This document shows positions 61,871-64,000 of a stretch of DNA of 64,000 bases, one piece after another. Position 1 is the stretch's first letter, and each line of letters opens with the position of its first letter. The position numbers and the translations under genes were made by a program. This DNA is from Siphonodentalium dalli (lineage: Eukaryota > Mollusca > Scaphopoda > Gadilida > Siphonodentaliidae). The notes beneath the pieces were generated by a model, which was given only the letters and a program-made list of their open reading frames with translations, searched no databases and was not told the origin of the DNA. Location of the stretch: NCBI GenBank assembly GCA_032622095.1, contig CP136065.1:216918151-216982150 (forward strand). The letters run 5' to 3'.

Positions 61871-64000
61871 CTACTTGACAGGACATACGTCACAAACCCG
61901 TGTATCGATTGGAATCTTACTTATGCAAGCATCCACAGTATGGCCACATTGAAGTTCTATATCGACAGTTTTGGCACAACGGTGTTCGCGGTTACCACAT
62001 TTCAACGCACATACATGTCCACAGCTGAGCGACCGAGGACAGTCTGCCTCGCAGGAGAAATCTTGACCGACGTGTGCGCATGGGATGCTTTGAGTATGGC
62101 CACATCCAGGCATCACAGTGTCTACTGGCTCTGGACAATCACCGCACGGCATACAACATCGACGTTTGCATATGTGACCTCGGGGACATGATTTCTTCCC
62201 ACATGTTTGATGGCATTTGTATTCTTCGTGGTTTCTGTCGAAAGGGTGACAGTGCATTCGACAGTAATGGCCGCAATTTAGTCGAAAACGACACTCTATT
62301 TTGCACCCGCCGTCTGGAACTTCACGCGGGAAGTCGTGTGCTTTTGAGACGTGAATTTTAGGCCCGTCCGGATGGTTCTTGCAAACCAATTCTAATGATG
62401 AACCAATTGACTTATGTTTTCTAAGCGTATCGCCGATCTTTCTCCACAAGGGGCTCTTGCTACTCAATTGCTCGTAGTTCCCTATCATGTAGAGTCCACG
62501 TTTGGCCCTCGATAATGCTACGCATATACGGTTGTCTTCCTTGAGGAACCCCGTCTTCCCTTCTGGGTTACTTCTTACGAAAGAAAGCAGAATGATCTCA
62601 TTTTCTTCACCTTGAAAATTGTCGACGGTCGTGATTCTTATTTTCTTTATTTCTTTAGGCAACAGTTTCCTCATCAGTTGCTCTTGTGCAGAATAAGCAG
62701 TCAGAATTGTAATATCAGTCTCATTGAACCCCTGTTTCAAGAGATATAGCGCAAACTCTGTAATAAACATCGCTTCATGACGATTCTCGTGACTTCTATT
62801 CTCTTCATCGCTCTGCTCAAATTCATAGTGGTCAATGAAGAAAACATTCTTCCCTATACATTTGATGTCTTCGTAAGATGCCACACTGTCGTGGTCCTGT
62901 AGATCCGGATAGATGTGTCGCAATAGGACAGATATATCCGGATGCATCCTATGCTGTACTTTCAGACATTTGTAATCCACTTCATTGTTAACCATTCTCT
63001 CAAACAGCGATATATCGAGATTGTATTCTCTGGCTAACTGGAATGTTGTCGGATTTGGTCGCAGCTGTTTGTGGTCACCAATCAATATTAAATGTTCACA
63101 AGATGGATTCACGGCTGTTATGATATGGGACTCGAGAACTTGTGCAGCCTCCTCAACAACAATTATGTTAGGACCAATACGTTTTAGCATCTGTTGGTAC
63201 CTAGCCGACCCAGTGGTTGTCATGCCTATGATGGAAGCATTACTCAGGATTTCTTTATCTTTCTCACGTCTTAAGGAACTATTTTCATCAGCCATTACTT
63301 CGTATATACCAGTTAGTCGCTGTAATTGTTCCTGTATTTTTCCACAATATTGCTCCACCCAATACGAATACAGCCTCCATCGTTTGTCCATACTCAATGT
63401 CCACACGTCTATTATTTTTGATGCTTCTATTGCTGTCATCCGATTATTAAGGATAGGGTGTACAGTCTGATCTACATCTCTTTCCGTGTATTTTCGGACG
63501 AATGGGTTGTTGTATTGTGCACTGAAAGAGTAAGAACGAGGCAGCTTTGTATCGAATACATCGGTGTGATGTCTTCCCGTTTCACTGTCATCATCGCCAT
63601 CGAGTTGTCTCCTGTAAATGGTGGATAGTATTTCGCTAACATACTCTTCGTCCTTTGATTTCGCGGAAATATCTTTCCTGAAATCAACATCACAATCGCC
63701 CGAACCACGTAATCCTAACCATAACCATAGATAGCAGCCATGGTTTACATGAAGTTGTTGGCGATTAACCCTGTCATCGTTCCTAAGTGTTGTGAGATGA
63801 CGTCCCATTACACCAGCCAGAGTTGTGTCATGAAGCACTTGTTTGTCTGCCAATATTAGCTGCAAGGAAAGGGTGTGGATCCGTTCCTTTAAGTTGTATA
63901 ACGTTCTTCCTGAGTCTTTCAACGAAGAAGATGAAGGAAATCTTCTTCTCCATTCTGTTAGCGTGTACTTTTTCAGAACATCACTTTGTGAACGTCCTCC
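61871..64000 (-). CDS. ZNFX1-like SF1 helicase with NFX1-type zinc fingers, C-terminal part (runs off right edge)
   Basis: The frame is open from 64000 to a TAG at 61871-61873, giving 709 visible residues with no intron. In order: a segment between helicase motifs I and II (visible residues 1-255), GMTTTGSARY, motif II VVEEAAQVLESHII (about 281), motif III LILIGDHKQLRP (about 305), QHRMHP, TVDNFQGEENEIILLSFVRS (motif V, about 458), VALSRAKRGLYMIGN (motif VI, about 494), then a cysteine/histidine-rich tail (566-706) with CGHYCRMHCHP, CPRGHICKRRC, CGHTQSIPC, CGHVCALKC and CGHTVDAC. These are hallmarks of ZNFX1, an RNA helicase of antiviral dsRNA sensing in vertebrates and of small-RNA inheritance in nematodes. 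Walker A lies outside the window. The tail stops after about five Cys/His modules, shorter than I recall for vertebrate ZNFX1, so this may be a short paralogue. Family call is firm; orthology is not. Confidence 0.9.
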   Translation of the reverse strand, partial: GGRSQSDVLKKYTLTEWRRRFPSSSSLKDSGRTLYNLKERIHTLSLQLILADKQVLHDTTLAGVMGRHLTTLRNDDRVNRQQLHVNHGCYLWLWLGLRGSGDCDVDFRKDISAKSKDEEYVSEILSTIYRRQLDGDDDSETGRHHTDVFDTKLPRSYSFSAQYNNPFVRKYTERDVDQTVHPILNNRMTAIEASKIIDVWTLSMDKRWRLYSYWVEQYCGKIQEQLQRLTGIYEVMADENSSLRREKDKEILSNASIIGMTTTGSARYQQMLKRIGPNIIVVEEAAQVLESHIITAVNPSCEHLILIGDHKQLRPNPTTFQLAREYNLDISLFERMVNNEVDYKCLKVQHRMHPDISVLLRHIYPDLQDHDSVASYEDIKCIGKNVFFIDHYEFEQSDEENRSHENRHEAMFITEFALYLLKQGFNETDITILTAYSAQEQLMRKLLPKEIKKIRITTVDNFQGEENEIILLSFVRSNPEGKTGFLKEDNRICVALSRAKRGLYMIGNYEQLSSKSPLWRKIGDTLRKHKSIGSSLELVCKNHPDGPKIHVSKAHDFPREVPDGGCKIECRFRLNCGHYCRMHCHPFDRNHEEYKCHQTCGKKSCPRGHICKRRCCMPCGDCPEPVDTVMPGCGHTQSIPCAHVGQDFSCEADCPRSLSCGHVCALKCGNREHRCAKTVDIELQCGHTVDACISKIPIDTRVCDVCPVK

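Noticed and set aside
61844-63470. Plus-strand open frames of 95-161 codons
   Set aside because: Antisense shadows of the ZNFX1-like coding region.

Overview
The window is AT-rich, repeat-dense animal nuclear DNA: three intron-bearing genes, many short non-autonomous transposons, minisatellites, and no sign of prokaryotic organisation. The host is probably a lophotrochozoan, most likely a bivalve mollusc. That is an inference from the repeat style (TTAA and hAT MITEs, a Penelope remnant, a CR1/L2-like LINE, a Gypsy element primed by tRNA-Leu), not a database match.

Layout. (1) 754-11706, plus strand: the last four coding exons of a RAP1/TERF2IP-like telomere protein gene, with the RAP1 C-terminal domain; the 5' part lies left of the window. 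Its introns hold two complete hAT-like MITEs with 8-bp target duplications (a third lies left of the first exon), TTAA MITEs and palindromes. Two of its exons end inside minisatellites that repeat the exon end together with its splice donor. (2) 11.7-31.9 kb: intergenic DNA with TTAA MITEs, a minus-strand Penelope GIY-YIG fragment, a 2.7-kb foldback, degenerate GAT/GAC arrays and a 3.9-kb minisatellite of about 85 copies. (3) 31900-44980, plus strand: a complete six-exon alpha-arrestin (ARRDC-like) gene of 451 codons with one PPxY motif. A GC-rich palindrome cluster lies just upstream. Its last intron holds a TTAA MITE split by a 5'-truncated LINE. (4) 48.0-58.4 kb: a wrecked Gypsy-type LTR retrotransposon. 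It has one LTR in plus orientation, a tRNA-Leu primer-binding site, broken gag, a retropepsin and the start of RT, followed by an LTR fragment and two full LTRs in the opposite orientation, joined head to tail. (5) 58.9-61.7 kb: a 105-bp tandem array split by a hairpin-ended insertion, and a direct duplication around a TTAA MITE. (6) 61871-64000, minus strand: the C-terminal part of a ZNFX1-like SF1 helicase with NFX1-type zinc fingers, running off the right edge.

The three genes have unrelated roles (telomere binding, receptor trafficking, RNA surveillance) and nothing suggests co-regulation. The most unusual signals are the paired splice-donor minisatellites in the RAP1-like gene, the inverted and tandem LTR arrangement, the modular TTAA MITEs that share one palindromic core under different termini, and the GC-rich palindrome upstream of the arrestin gene.
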